Source: Callorhinus ursinus (Eukaryota > Chordata > Mammalia > Carnivora > Otariidae). Taken from it: a stretch of 64,000 nt of DNA. The DNA lies in NCBI RefSeq assembly GCF_003265705.1, contig NW_020312968.1, forward strand, positions 8,457,845 through 8,521,844, written 5' to 3'. Positions 49,949 through 61,050 of the stretch are shown here, piece by piece. The position numbers and the translations under genes are program-made. The notes below the pieces were generated by a model that worked only from the letters and a program-made list of their open reading frames with translations, had not been told where the DNA came from and searched no databases. Positions within the stretch are counted from its first letter, which is position 1, and each line of letters begins with the position of its first letter.

Positions 49949-50142
49949 TAAAGATTTATTTATTTTAGAGAGAGGGAGAACATACACATGAGCAGGGGGG
50001 TGGGCAAGAGGGAGAGAATTTCAAACAGACTTCCTGCTGAGCAAGAAGCCCCACGCAGCGCTCAGTCTCATAACCCAGAGATCATGACCTGAGCTGAAAT
50101 CAAGAGTCTACCACTTTACTGGCTGAGCCACCCAGGCGTCCC
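49949..50142 (-). mobile_element. CAN-SINE, antisense
   Basis: AAAGATTTATTTATTTTAGA at left, ATCATGACCTGAGCTGAAAT and GAGCCACCCAGGCGTCCCC at right. Flanking duplication not clear. Confidence 0.94.
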
Positions 50143-51800
50143 CTTGCTGCTGGTTTTTAAAAGTTACCACGTTATGATGATTGAATGACTTCTGGGTCTA
50201 ATCATCTCCCTCTCTCCCTACTCCTGTCCTGAGGAGACACATCTCCAGATTTTATTAAGAAATTGAGTGAGTAAATAGGAAACGTTTCAGAGATGGTTCT
50301 TTTAAGAAGTTTCAGATGTAGCATGTTAATGTCCTCAAAGCTATTGGTTAACATTATTATAGGTGGAGTCTTCTAAATCCCTACAAAATCATAAGAATTT
50401 TGCTGATTATCTATTGTGTAGCTTTGGTGTTTCTCTAAAATTCTCTGACATGTTCCAAACCACTTGTCAAACCCAGGTATCGTCTCTTACACAGCTAACA
50501 CAGCATGAAATGATTGTGGCATGTTCCTTTCTATTTTTGATAGATGGAGCCAAAGTGTCCTTGCAACTTACAGATATTTTTCAGCTTAACATCATGGTTA
50601 TTTTCATTTTCAAAAGCTTGCCCCAATCTCCATGTCAATTTTCATAGATTGATTGCCCACTCAGACATAAATACAAATCACAAATTAAGCTAATTAATAG
50701 ACACCTTGAAAAGGAGTCAGTTTAATTTTTCCAATATGTTTTTCTGTACCTTCATCTTGTTCCGCTCCAGGACCTGCTGGGTTTTAGAAAGGGAAAGTCC
50801 ATGATTAATTCAGCCACATATACTCTATTTTATTATTTAAGCGGTGAATATACTTGTTTGTTGCCCAGAAGATGAACCAGACCATCTTCAAATATAAAAT
50901 TATTTCTCCCAAATCATTTTTCCTGCTTTGAATCTTTTTCTCTATTATGGTTTAATCTACATGGCACCAAAGTTTCAGACACTTTGGTGAAACATACTTC
51001 TGGGTTAATCAGTGCTACCTGTATCTCAAAAATGTCACATTCATAATAAGCCTCAAACAATTTCTAAAACTCGGGCAGCCCAGTTTCTATCACATAATGT
51101 TTGACTACGTGCTTAGCAATAATACAGTGTCCAGTAGACAATTAAACTGACAGTTAACACTTGAAATATGTCCTTGGTGTGTAGCCTAACATGGCCATTC
51201 TCTTTAGCTATGTTACCATTCCATGTGAACTGTGCTACTTTTTCACTTACCAGTTTCCTTAACACAGCAATTTGGTAACAATCCATCCACTCAGCAAACA
51301 ATACTGAGCAAGGACAAGCTAGTGATCCTGTCTGCAAACAGGCTTCTTTTTTATACGGAAGAGAGAGAGGCGTGTACAAATAAGGGGAAGGGAGGGCTAA
51401 AGCAGAGCGCCGGATAGCCTCGCAGAGTAAGCAAGAGGCACAAGGAGGAGTGAGGGTTCTATCCCCGTTCTACAAAGTCTTCCTCAGTGGCATGTGTCAG
51501 ATGAAAGGCTTTTGGTTTGTTCTGCAAGCAGAGGGAAGGGCACTCCAAAAAAAAGGGGGGGGTGAGGACTGAATAGACAAAGGCTAAGAGGAGAGAAACA
51601 ATGCTGGGGGTCCTTAAAGGAGCAAGTTGCTCAGCCCAACTGGGGCATGAGGTGTTTGGGGCTGTGGCTGTGGTGGGCGGGGGGGGGGGGGGTCGCAGCA
51701 AGGGTGCAGCTGTGACCATGAATCTACAAGAGATAAAACTAAAGAACTAGACAGGAGTGTGATACTGGCATTCCTTGAATATCCTGCTAAGAATTTTTAG
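50143..51800. other. Intronic sequence; G14 run at 51679-51692
   Basis: No repeat family recognised. G14 homopolymer at 51679-51692 and A8G7 run near 51548-51562. ORFs at 50363-50647 and 51113-51379 unrecognised. Confidence 0.45.
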
Positions 51801-52010
51801 CAGTGGGGGCACCTGGGTGGCTTAGTCGGTGAAGCGTCTGACTTCGGCTCAGATCGTGATCTCAGGGTCCTGGGATGGAGCCCTGTTGTCTTCAAGCCCC
51901 CTGCTCAGTGGGGAGTCTGGCTCTCCCTCTTCCTCTCCCTCTGCCCCTCCCCAACTCATGCTCACTCACTCTCTCTCTTTCTCTCAAATAAGTAAGTAAA
52001 ATATTTTTTT
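51801..52010 (+). mobile_element. CAN-SINE, sense
   Basis: GGGGCACCTGGGTGGCTTAG head, CAGATCGTGATCTCAGGGTC, CTCTCTCT tract, AAATAAGTAAGTAAAATA tail. Borders approximate. Confidence 0.94.
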
Positions 52011-52284
52011 CTCAATGGAAGACACAAAAATTTTAGTAAAGGGGGGTGATATAATCAGGAAGATTGCTTGGGTAGCAGCATGGGGAATAGAAATGGAAGG
52101 ACCAGCATGGGGAGGACCAGTAAAGAAATTCCTGAGTAGTTCTGAGTCTGCAGGCTGAATAATGGCGGTGACAGTGAGGACTGAGAAGGAGGAGGAGGCT
52201 GTGAGGCACCTGGACATACCATTATACGTAGTCACTTCCCTCTGCCTCTCCTGTATAGAATGCACTAGAAGGAGGTAGGCTCTG

Positions 52285-52375
52285 GGAAGGCAGGAATTGT
52301 TTGTCAGCTCTGTTCACTGCTCTGTTCCCAGCATCTCCACGGTGCCTGGCACAGAGACACTCAATGAATCTGTGT
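52285..52375 (+). mobile_element. L2 LINE 3' end fragment, sense
   Basis: GTTCACTGCTCTGTTCCCAG, ACGGTGCCTGGCACAGAGAC, ACTCAATGAATCTG. Confidence 0.75.
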
Positions 52376-52681
52376 TCCACAACTCCCTCGTTTGCAGGGG
52401 GTGCGGGTGACAGATCCGACACCCTGACTTCTGAACTTTGAACGGGGTGCAAAATGAGAGCGAGAACATAAGCACAAGAGCTGCTTAGCCGGCAAGTTCA
52501 AGGGGCGGAGAATACGGGCATCTTGTCATCTGGAAAGACTTAGCCTTCCTTCAGTCTGAGAATCAGAATTGCATCTGGGCTAAGGCCATTTGTCCGCAAG
52601 TGAGCTGAAGATAGAAAATGTCAACCTGAATTTAGGGGAACGTTGTGCATTTTTTAACAAAATATTTGAGGTTTGTTCTTT

Positions 52682-52914
52682 CAAATCTTGAAGAACTTTT
52701 TTTTTTTAAGATTTTATGTATTTATTTGACAGATAAAGAGACATAGTGAGAGAGGGAACACAAGCAGGGGGGAGTGGGAGAGGGAAAAGCAGGCTTCCCG
52801 CCGAGCAGGGAGCCCGATGTGGGGCTCGATCCCAGGACCCTGGGATCATGACCTGAGCCAAAGGCAGACGTTTAACCGACTGAGCCACCCAGGCGCCCCC
52901 AAATTTTGAAGAAC
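52682..52914 (-). mobile_element. CAN-SINE, antisense, with target-site duplication
   Basis: Body 52697-52899. CAAATCTTGAAGAAC (52682-52696) and CAAATTTTGAAGAAC (52900-52914), one mismatch. Near-consensus body with GGAACACAAGCAGGGG. Confidence 0.97.
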
Positions 52915-53325
52915 ATTTAATCTTCCTATATTTCATAGCGTTTTGACAAAATAAGCAACCATGTCAAACAAAACCAAGAGTTACTTTTAGGGTACATGTT
53001 GAAAATACGAATTTTATGATAAAGGAAAATCAGGCTTTATTTACTAAATCAGTCAATCAAAATAACTAACTTCTACATAATTAAAATTTTTTTTCTATTA
53101 AAGGTTACATTGATGAGATTTGATAGAATGAGCGTATGTGCCTCTCTCCCTTCCTGCCCCTCAAATGACAATAAAAGGCAAAAATAACAAAAATATATAT
53201 ATTTTTTTGAAACAAATCCCTATCAATGCTTAGCACAGAAGAAGATGAAAAAAGATACCATGCTAGGAGACAAGAAATTCTGAGTAATTTCTGGAATATT
53301 AAAAGCAGGTATAGAAACTAAAATT
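52915..53325. other. Intronic sequence without recognised features
   Basis: AT-rich, ordinary; no repeat named. Confidence 0.45.
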
Positions 53326-53470
53326 TGCAAGGGCACCTGGGTGGCTTAGTTGGTTAAGCATCTGACTCTTGATCTCAGCTCAGGTGTTAATCTCAGGGTC
53401 ATGAGTTCAAGCCCTGCATTGGGCTCCATGCTGGGTGTGGAGGCTACTTATAAAAACAAAAACAAAAATT
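53326..53470 (+). mobile_element. CAN-SINE, sense, short old variant
   Basis: GGGCACCTGGGTGGCTTAGT head, GCTCCATGCTGGGTGTGGAG and then directly an AAAACAAAAACAAAAATT tail, without the CT-rich body. TTTGCA before and GCTTGCA after may be the target duplication. Confidence 0.93.
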
Positions 53471-53539
53471 AGAGCTTGCAAATTATTTTAGGAGAAAAAT
53501 ATATACTGTGATGTTAAAAATTATTTCAGTTACCATACA

Positions 53540-54050
53540 GGATCAAAATAAACAAAGGCAGGAAATAGGAGTGTTCTACAGATAGACTCAGCCATGTGCA
53601 TTCCCTGCAATGGTGTTTATCATGACCAAAGATAGGGAGCCACCCCAATGTTCATTAGTAGAGACGACTGGTTAAATAAATTGTAGTCCATGCATATAAT
53701 GAAACATTTGGCAGTCAACAAACAATGAAGCAAGCACTCTTCACGGCTGAGTGGAATGGTCTCCAGGATAGATGGCCAAGGAAAAAAAGTGAAGCGTAAT
53801 AATGCGTAAAGCTCGCTACCCCTCGTGTTAAAAGGGAGAGATGTGTGCCTTTCTGTTTATTTATGTGTAGAACATCTCCAAAACTGGTCATACTGCTTGA
53901 TTTGTTGAGAGGTGCTGGAAAACTGGGAAGAGAAATGATACCCTTCATTTTCACCACATATTTCTTGATGCTGTTGGGATTTTTTTTTTTTTGCCATGTG
54001 CATATATTATCTAAGGAAATATATTTTTAAAGGAAAAGAAAGGTAAAAGG
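53540..54050 (+). mobile_element. L1M 3' UTR region, sense
   Basis: GGTTAAATAAATTGTAGTCC, ATGGTCTCCAGGATAGATGG, GTGAAGCGTAATAATGCGTA, AAAAGGGAGAGATGTGTGCC and TTGCCATGTGCATATATTAT are in L1M 3' order. Confidence 0.8.
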
Positions 54051-54079
54051 GAAATGATAAAGTCTAGAAAATAGAAAAC

Positions 54080-55735
54080 ATAAAATAAGATGGAAAAAAA
54101 GATGAAAGAAATCAGTAATCATATTAAACCTAGCTGGATTCTTTGTTACCTTTAAGAGAAAGATATTCTGATTCAGTTAAAAAAAAAATCTACCTTGCTG
54201 TTTATAAGATACACAGCTAAAACAAAATGACCACCAAAAAGCGACCAAAAAAACCCCACAAATGCACAGATAGAATAATGTATCAGACACATTCTAATCC
54301 CCCATAAGAGTATATATGGCAATTAAAATATAAATACCAATATTATATTAATTATAATTATATTAATTATATTACTATAAATATTAATATAAAGTAAAAT
54401 ATAATATAAAGCAACAACATTAAATAGGAAAGGGAGAGATTTTATGTTGATAAAAACTGCAACCCACCAAGAACAGACTGTCATGAACCTTTATACATTT
54501 TTTTAAAGCTTCAAAACATGCAAAGTGAAGACTATTTACTTTGAAGGAACGATTGTGAAGTGTGTACTCATCATAGGAGATTTCAACATGCCTCTCAGAA
54601 ATAAGTAAATATATAGAGTATTTGAATAAAAAGTACGTGTAATCTGTACCTAAAACTCTGTACCCAGCAAATAGAGAAGACATGCTTTTTTAAAGCAAAA
54701 TAGCATGTTTACAAAATGTTACAAATACCACACACATTGTAATATTAAAAACAATTTTAAGAGAAAATAAGTGACATATATTTTAAAATGAATGAGAATG
54801 ACATAATGCATATAAAAACATGTGAGATACATAATCTTAAATGCATTCATTTATTAGGAAACAAGAAAGAATAAAAATAACGTGACCACCACATCAACTT
54901 AAAATTCTAGGAAAGGAATGGCTAAGGAAGCAAAAACAGAAGAAATGAATGGATAATGATAAAAGCAGAAAATAATCGCTTCAAATTATAAATAATAATA
55001 TTGATCAATAAAATGAAAACCTGGTTCTTTGAAATGATCATGATTTTGATTAAGTTAAAAATGAAGAATAAAAAAAATCCATATGATTCTAGACATAAAG
55101 GAGATTTTTAAAATAATAAGAGAATTCTGGGGGTAGCTGGGTGGCTCAGTCATTAAGCATCTGCCTTCGGCTCAGGTCATGATCCCAGGGTCCTGGGATC
55201 GAGCCCCACATCGGGCTCCCTGCTCAGCGGGAAGCCTGCTTCTCCCTCTCCCACTCCCCCTGCTTGTGTTCCCTCTCTTGCTGTCTCTCTCTCTCTCTAT
55301 CAAATAAATAAATAAAATCTTAAAAAAAGAGAGAGAAAGCAAATTCTGCATATAACTGTGTACCCATGAACTTGAAGTCTGGATGAAATATTTGATTACA
55401 CAGGAAAGTACATGAAACTGACTCAGGGAAAGGCAGAAAATCTAAATTGATCAATAATTGCTGGAAAATTTATAAAGGTGATCAGCGATCTATTCTTTTG
55501 CTATATAAACTGTTCTGGGGCATAAGTAAATAAAAAAAGACTTTCCAATTCATACTGAAAAGTTAGTGCAACTCTAACACCAAAATGAGGCACGATTGAT
55601 GACATGTACCAACCTCATTTCCAAACATAGTTGTAAAGACCCTAAATAAAATATTAGTGTTGTTAAAGAATCATACATCAATACCAATGAATTTTTATCA
55701 ACCTATCATACTCCAAAACTATTATTTTGATTCAC
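54080..55735 (+). mobile_element. Old L1 ORF2 region, sense, degraded and split by a SINE
   Basis: Recognised pieces in ORF2 order: GCTGTTTATAAGATACACAG, GAAAGGGAGAGATTTTATGT, TCATAGGAGATTTCAACATG, ATATAAAAACATGTGAGATA, AATGAAAACCTGGTTCTTTG, and after the SINE TTGATCAATAATTGCTGG and AATAAAATATTAGTGTTG. Every frame has many stops, and an AT-rich expansion lies at 54341-54415. Inactive. Confidence 0.8.
55129..55340 (+). mobile_element. CAN-SINE, sense, inserted in the old L1
   Basis: GGTAGCTGGGTGGCTCAGTC head, consensus body CGAGCCCCACATCGGGCTCC and CCACTCCCCCTGCTTGTGTT, AAATAAATAAATAAAATC tail. AGAATTCTG at the left and CAAATTCTG at the right are the probable duplication. Confidence 0.95.
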
Positions 55736-56111
55736 AGCCCCACAAAGAATATTTAAGAATACCTGATTTTCCACATCTCTGCCAAACTTGGGGTTGGTAG
55801 AATGGCTCTGATTTTATTTTATTTGACCTTTTTCCCCCTGAGGTTAGCTATATACATGGTGTAATTGAGATTTTAAAATGTTTTAAATTTCAAATAAAAA
55901 AGTTTCAGAGTAGTGATGGGAATAGGTATCTCAGGTCAGCTCAAGGCAAAATTATGAAATAAATTTTGTTTTTGGATCCTCCAGCCTCTTCTTAGTACTT
56001 CCTTCTCATCTTGAATAGGGGCATGGACAGATGGACAGCCATTCCCTCCACATCAGTTTCCCAGAAAAACTATGAAGCCCTGGCATACAATTCTACTTCA
56101 GGCTCCTTGAC

Positions 56112-56345
56112 AAATAAAAACACAGGGGGGGCACCTGGGTGGCTCCTGGGTTGTTCCATCCATTAAACATCCAACTCTTAGATTTTGGCTCAGGTCCTGA
56201 TCTTAGGGTCACTGGTTCGAGCCCCACGTCCAGCTCTGTGCTCAGCGCTAAGTCTGCTTGAGATTCTCTCTCTCCCTCTCCATCGGCCCCTTCCCTCTCT
56301 CTCTAATAAATAAATAATCTTAAAAAAAAAATAAAACAAACACAG
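56112..56345 (+). mobile_element. CAN-SINE, sense, with target-site duplication and a small head duplication
   Basis: Body about 56126-56330. AAATAAAAACACAG (56112-56125) and ATAAAACAAACACAG (56331-56345). In the head CTGGGTGGCTCCTGGGTTGT the CTGGGT unit is present twice, an unusual local change. Confidence 0.94.
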
Positions 56346-57189
56346 ATCTATGTCTCCACTGCCTCTTGTCCCAAATCCTTTAGAAACCCTACATTATACA
56401 CCTTCCTACCCCCCCTCCTCAAATCTGTTCCTAGGAAGGCCTGATAATGTTATATTTCAAGGTAAATTTTTCTATTTCCTGCCTCAGAAAAATTTGCATA
56501 AGAAATGTGATCTCTAATTAGGCAATAAAATGAAGGCATTACAGAACAAGTGGGTCCCGTGTTTAAGGAACTCTGATGCCTAAGTTTTAAATTCTTCTAA
56601 AACAATGAGCTCACATATTATCCTGATTCTCCTCAGCTTCCTCCCAGCTAAGGACATGATACCTTACAGACTATAGCTGGCCTGCTCGAAGAGTTAATCT
56701 GTAGGGTTGGCCAAGTTCCACTTCTGCTCCCTGGTTCTTAATCCTGTGGACCTCAGATTGTCTTCCCAATTCACGCACCTGCTCCTGAGTTCAGAACTGA
56801 GAAGAGATGCCTCTCTTCTTCCAAGTGGATTTCGTGGCGGCATCAGTAGCCATTTGGGAGGATGTTCTGTTGGCCCTTCAGCCAAACCTATAGCCATGCA
56901 GAAGCAGATTTCAGCGCAAATCTAATGGAGCTGGGGCACGCCTCCACCCAATGGTCCTTACCAGAGATCACAACTTCGGCCCCTGAGCCAAACACAGTGT
57001 GTAGATAGATTTTGTTTGGCTCTCTCTATTTTTCATGTTTTTGAGTTCAAATGCCTACGAAGGCATTTCAGTCTACAGTCTCTGCTTTATACTCATTGCA
57101 CAGTCTGACCTCAGGACATAAACAATCAGGATACAAAAGAATTAAGCAGCTCACAAATCAGATGTTTGTATAATCTTTCTTCCCCTCTC

Positions 57190-57300
57190 TTCGTCCCTGT
57201 GTTTAAGGCACAAGACAAGAACGTGAGAGCTCTTGAGTTCTAATCACAACTCTCCTAACTAACTCATTTTGTGACCTTAAGCAAGTTACTTTGGGTAGTG
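57190..57300 (+). mobile_element. MIR SINE fragment, sense
   Basis: CTCTTGAGTTCTAATCACAA, ATTTTGTGACCTTAAGCAAG and TTACTTTGGG. Confidence 0.65.
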
Positions 57301-57369
57301 GACTAGATTTCTAAGGCAACTGATAGTTTAACAGTCTCTGCATCTGTCTATTCTCTCCCTCATACTGGC

Positions 57370-57500
57370 AAAACTTAGAATTATACATTAGCAAATGCTA
57401 TAAAGTTTACTTCCTAGGTAGTTGGAAATAGGCAAGCACTATTATTTTCTCATTTTACAGCTAGAGAAACCTGAAGCCTAAAGCAGCTGAGAAAAATAGT
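57370..57500 (-). mobile_element. MIR SINE fragment, antisense
   Basis: TTTTCTCATTTTACAGCTAG, AGAAACCTGAAGCCTAAAGC. Confidence 0.65.
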
Positions 57501-57739
57501 AATTCAGTGTAGATATTCAAATAAACTTTTGGCTTCCCTCTGACTTGGAGAAAAGATCTTTGCTATTGTTCCACATTATTTTGGGACCTTGTATTAATCC
57601 TCCATCGCTCTATCTTTACCCTCCTTCCTGATATTCATCCCTGGAGAATACTTTTCTCCCCTGGATTACCAAAAGGAAAGATGTTATTGTATTATCTGTT
57701 TTCCTCTTCTTACAACCTGGAAATAATTGCTAAGTTATT

Positions 57740-58469
57740 TTCAAGGGAGTTCAAGGTAATTTTTTTATTTAAATTCAATTTTATTAACATATAGTGTGTT
57801 ATCAGTTTCAGAGGTAGAATTTAGAGATTCATCAGTTGTATATAACACCGAGTGCTCATTCTATCATGTGCCCTCCTTAATGCCCATCACCCAGGTACCC
57901 CATCCCCCCACTGACCTCCCCTCCAGCAACCCTCGGTTTGTTCCCTAGAGGTCAACATCTCTTATGGTTTGTCTCACTCTCTGTTTTCCTCTTATTTTAT
58001 TTTTCCTTCCCTTCCCCTATTTTCATCTGTTTTGTTTCTTAAATTCCACATATGTGTGAAATCATATGATAATTGCCTTTCTCTGACTGACGTATTTCGC
58101 TGAGCATAATACCCTCTAGTTCTATTCACACTGTTGCAGATGGCAAGATTTCATTGTTTTTGATGGCTGGGTAATATTCCATTGTATATGTATACACCAC
58201 ATCTTCTTTATCCATTCATCTGTCGACGGGCATCTGGGCTCTTTCCACAGTTTGGCTATTGTGGACATTGCTGCTATAAACATTGGGGTGCACGTGCCCC
58301 TTCGGATCACTGTGTTTGTATCCTTTGGGTAAATACCTAGTAGTGCAATTGTTGGGTTGTAGGGTAGCTCTATTTTCAACTTTTTGAGGAACCTCCATAC
58401 TGTGTTCCAGAGTGGCTGCACCAATTTGCATTCCCACCAACAGTGTAAGAGGGTTCAAGGGGGTTCAAG
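57740..58469 (-). mobile_element. 5'-truncated carnivore L1, antisense, with target-site duplication
   Basis: Body about 57756-58453. The left end is the T-rich complement of the L1 tail and 3' UTR. The minus-strand frame 58122-58424 reads [32 protein letters not shown] and CPSTDEWIKKMW, the ORF2 carboxyl region. Flanks TTCAAGGGAGTTCAAG (57740-57755) and TTCAAGGGGGTTCAAG (58454-58469) differ at one base. Only about 0.7 kb of a 6-kb element is present, so it cannot move. Confidence 0.95.
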
Positions 58470-58594
58470 TTTAGCGAGAGGACTGAAGGATCTAGAGCCG
58501 TCCCAATATCAAAACCCTTCATAACTATTGCTGAGGAGTAAGTGTGGTGATGGCTTTATTGTACACACGCAGATACATAAACACGCGTGCGCAC

Positions 58595-58635
58595 GCACAC
58601 ACACACAGACACACACACACACACACACACACACA
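58595..58635. repeat. (CA)n microsatellite
   Basis: About 20 CA units with one CAGA interruption, preceded by GCGCACGC units from 58583. It lies about 400 bases before the TRPM3 exon at 59033. Confidence 0.97.
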
Positions 58636-59032
58636 GTAGGCCCACTTACTGAAGGGCATACTAAACTAGCTACTTTTAAACAATTTCTCAACTCACAGCT
58701 TACATCGCAGCTTACACATTTTTGTAAATCCAGCAAGTTTTAATTTCAAACTGAAACGATAGAAGAGGACATTTTCCTTCATTGTTTCTCGTCGTTGTAA
58801 ACATCATCAGTGCAATTATGTGAGGTGGTCCCTGTTAGGAGGCTATGAGACATCTTCCTCTTAATGAACTGCAGAACCCTCTAGCCGAATTCTGGCTCTG
58901 CCTGCTTTCCCTGTGGTGAAGACTCTACCTTGTAGATATTAAGACAGTCTGTGTTCAGATATGGACTCATTGATCGAATTTCTCTTGGGGAAAAACATGC
59001 ATTGCTAATGGTCGCCTTGTCTCAAATTGCAG

Positions 59033-59105
59033 ATTACGGTCTTTCGGATGGGGTCAGAAGGACACCAGGACATTGATTTAGCTATCCTGACAGCTTTGCT
59101 CAAAG
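59033..59105 (+). CDS. TRPM3: TRPM3 coding exon, next internal exon after a 41.5-kb intron
   Basis: Second TRPM3 exon in the window. The acceptor is a modest pyrimidine tract ending TTGCAG at 59032; the donor is AAAG|GTAAAA at 59106. The 73 bases give 24 codons plus the first base of the next, so the intron before is phase 0 and the one after phase 1. The product starts [18 protein letters not shown] and ends LTALLK, which in TRPM3 directly follows the MKKKEL end of the exon at 17414-17537, so the two exons join in frame without an intermediate exon. TRPM1 has [18 protein letters not shown] here; the H, D, L pattern fits TRPM3. The family continues with GANASAPDQ; that exon is not visible by 64000. 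Because 73 is not a multiple of three, skipping this exon would shift the frame, so it is probably constitutive. Confidence 0.95.
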
Positions 59106-59989
59106 GTAAAAGAGTTTTTCTGTGTCCAGAGAGCGCAAAAATAATTTAAATGGGTTAACACAGCAACTTTGTCTCCCAACAGTAGATGTAATCCCAAATG
59201 ATACTGTGACATCCAATTATTAGTAACCTAAGGACTTCTCCTGGAAGACATTGTTCCTGCTGTGAAATTCTTCTATGATAGACAGAGCTGTCAAAGTACG
59301 ACTCAATTTCATAAAGTTTAAATATATTACAATTTGGTCATGTCCATTGAGTCATAAAAATATACAAAGTAAAAGGCTAATGTAATATGTAAGACACTAA
59401 GTTACTGAAGTTATTCAATAATTAAACCCTGTCTACTTCCAAAAACCATTTAATAGGGCATAGATGATAGAGAGAGAGATAGCATCATGCATTAAAAATG
59501 GAAAATCAAAATCATTGAGAGAAAAGAGGAAGAAATAAACAAACAAAAAAATGGGCTACTATACTTCTGGTAATGGAACATTAAATTTAGCTCTAAGTGT
59601 CCTTGAAGTCCAGGCAAAAATAGGAATGCCCTGGATTTTTTGATTTTCCTTGAAGGTGGTTGTTTGTCCCGTTCTCTAGTCCCCTTGCTGTCAAGAGGTC
59701 GCACTACATGTGCTCATCCTTAGGACCATACTCAAGAGAAGAGCAGTTTCCTCTGGGCTCCACAGATCAAATTCTGCCCTTAATGTCCCCTAATAGGTCT
59801 ATACATTTGACCCATACCATTCAGCATTAAATAAACAAAAGGAAGTTATCTCTGTTAAGCACTGAACTGAAAACTGGAACTATAAGATGAAACAAAACCA
59901 CAAATCTTGTTGAATGTGGTTCTGAGGTCGAGATGTCACCCTTGTTCTCCCGAGCCCCATACTTTACCTGCTGCCCCATTTATCACAAG

Positions 59990-60170
59990 GTTGGTGACTG
60001 CCTGTTAGCAAGCCTTCCTGGATCATAGCTCTGTGAGGACAGAGAATGTGCCTTTTCCATTCGTGGATAAGACACACCTCAGCACCTCACATAATCCCTT
60101 ACACATGGCAGCATTCAGTCAATTTTTGTTGAATAAATGAAGGAATGGATTACTAAATGAATGATTACTT
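59990..60170 (+). mobile_element. L2 LINE 3' end, sense
   Basis: ATAGCTCTGTGAGGACAGAG, ACACATGGCAGCATTCAGTC, GTTGAATAAATGAAGGAATG. Confidence 0.8.
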
Positions 60171-60264
60171 AACGATTCAGTGATAGACTTAACATTCCAA
60201 AATTGAAATTCGGAAAAGCAACCATTGTGTTCTATTTTCCAGTCTCCCTACCCTTTTTCCACTA

Positions 60265-60505
60265 TTAATTCTTCCTTGAATAGCCATTCTGTGGCAGCCA
60301 TTATGCCTGATGCTAAGCTTTTTACAAACCCTATAAACATCGATTATTACGGCAACTGTATTGTGTAGGAGCTCTTTAATCCCCATTCTGCAGACAGATA
60401 GTGTCTGTAGTGGAGCTACCAGATTTAAGTAACTTACTCAGGGTTACCATGCTAATTAATAGGCCTGAACTTAGATCCCATCTAACTCTTCACTGCGCCA
60501 CATAT
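60265..60505 (-). mobile_element. MIR SINE, antisense
   Basis: ATGCCTGATGCTAAGCTTTT, ATCCCCATTCTGCAGACAGA, AGTAACTTACTCAGGGTTAC and CTTAGATCCCATCTAACTC. Confidence 0.82.
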
Positions 60506-60844
60506 GCTCATGATCGTGATGCTAGCAGCCATTGATCCCCCCCATGTATCCCCCAAAGGTGTATTTGCACATTCGTTCAAAATCCCAATCACATCTCAGA
60601 AATTCGCAATGCTGCAAGGTGTGTCCTGTGTCCCAGGTTGAGAAGCTTTGCTCTGAAACATTTCATTCCCGTGAACTGACAGAGACATGAAGAAGAGTTC
60701 ATGCATGGGACCCTGTGTGTGCGGAACCACAAAGCACACTTTGGCCTCCGTTCTCCGATTGTCAGAGAGAAAAATTAAAAGTTTGAGGCAAGAAATTCTC
60801 TAATGCTGGCTATTCTTACACGAAAATAAGAAAAAGTAATAAAG

Positions 60845-61050
60845 CCACCTAACTAACACTTCTTGAAGACTTGCTAAGTGCCAAATGCTGTGTTAGATAC
60901 ATTCTGTGTATAAATGCATTTAATCTTTACGAATTTGATGACCAGTTCATTGCAAGGCTCATCTTATCAATAAGGGGATCGAGACACAGAACAATTCAGT
61001 TACATGCCCAAGATAAGCTGACCTGGAAATAGTAGAGACAGGCTGCCCCC
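60845..61050 (-). mobile_element. MIR SINE, antisense
   Basis: AGACTTGCTAAGTGCCAAAT, TAAGGGGATCGAGACACAGA and CAGTTACATGCCCAAGATAA. Confidence 0.75.

Noticed and set aside
58528..58743. His-Thr repeat protein from an ORF over the CA microsatellite
   Set aside because: Pure translation of a simple repeat.
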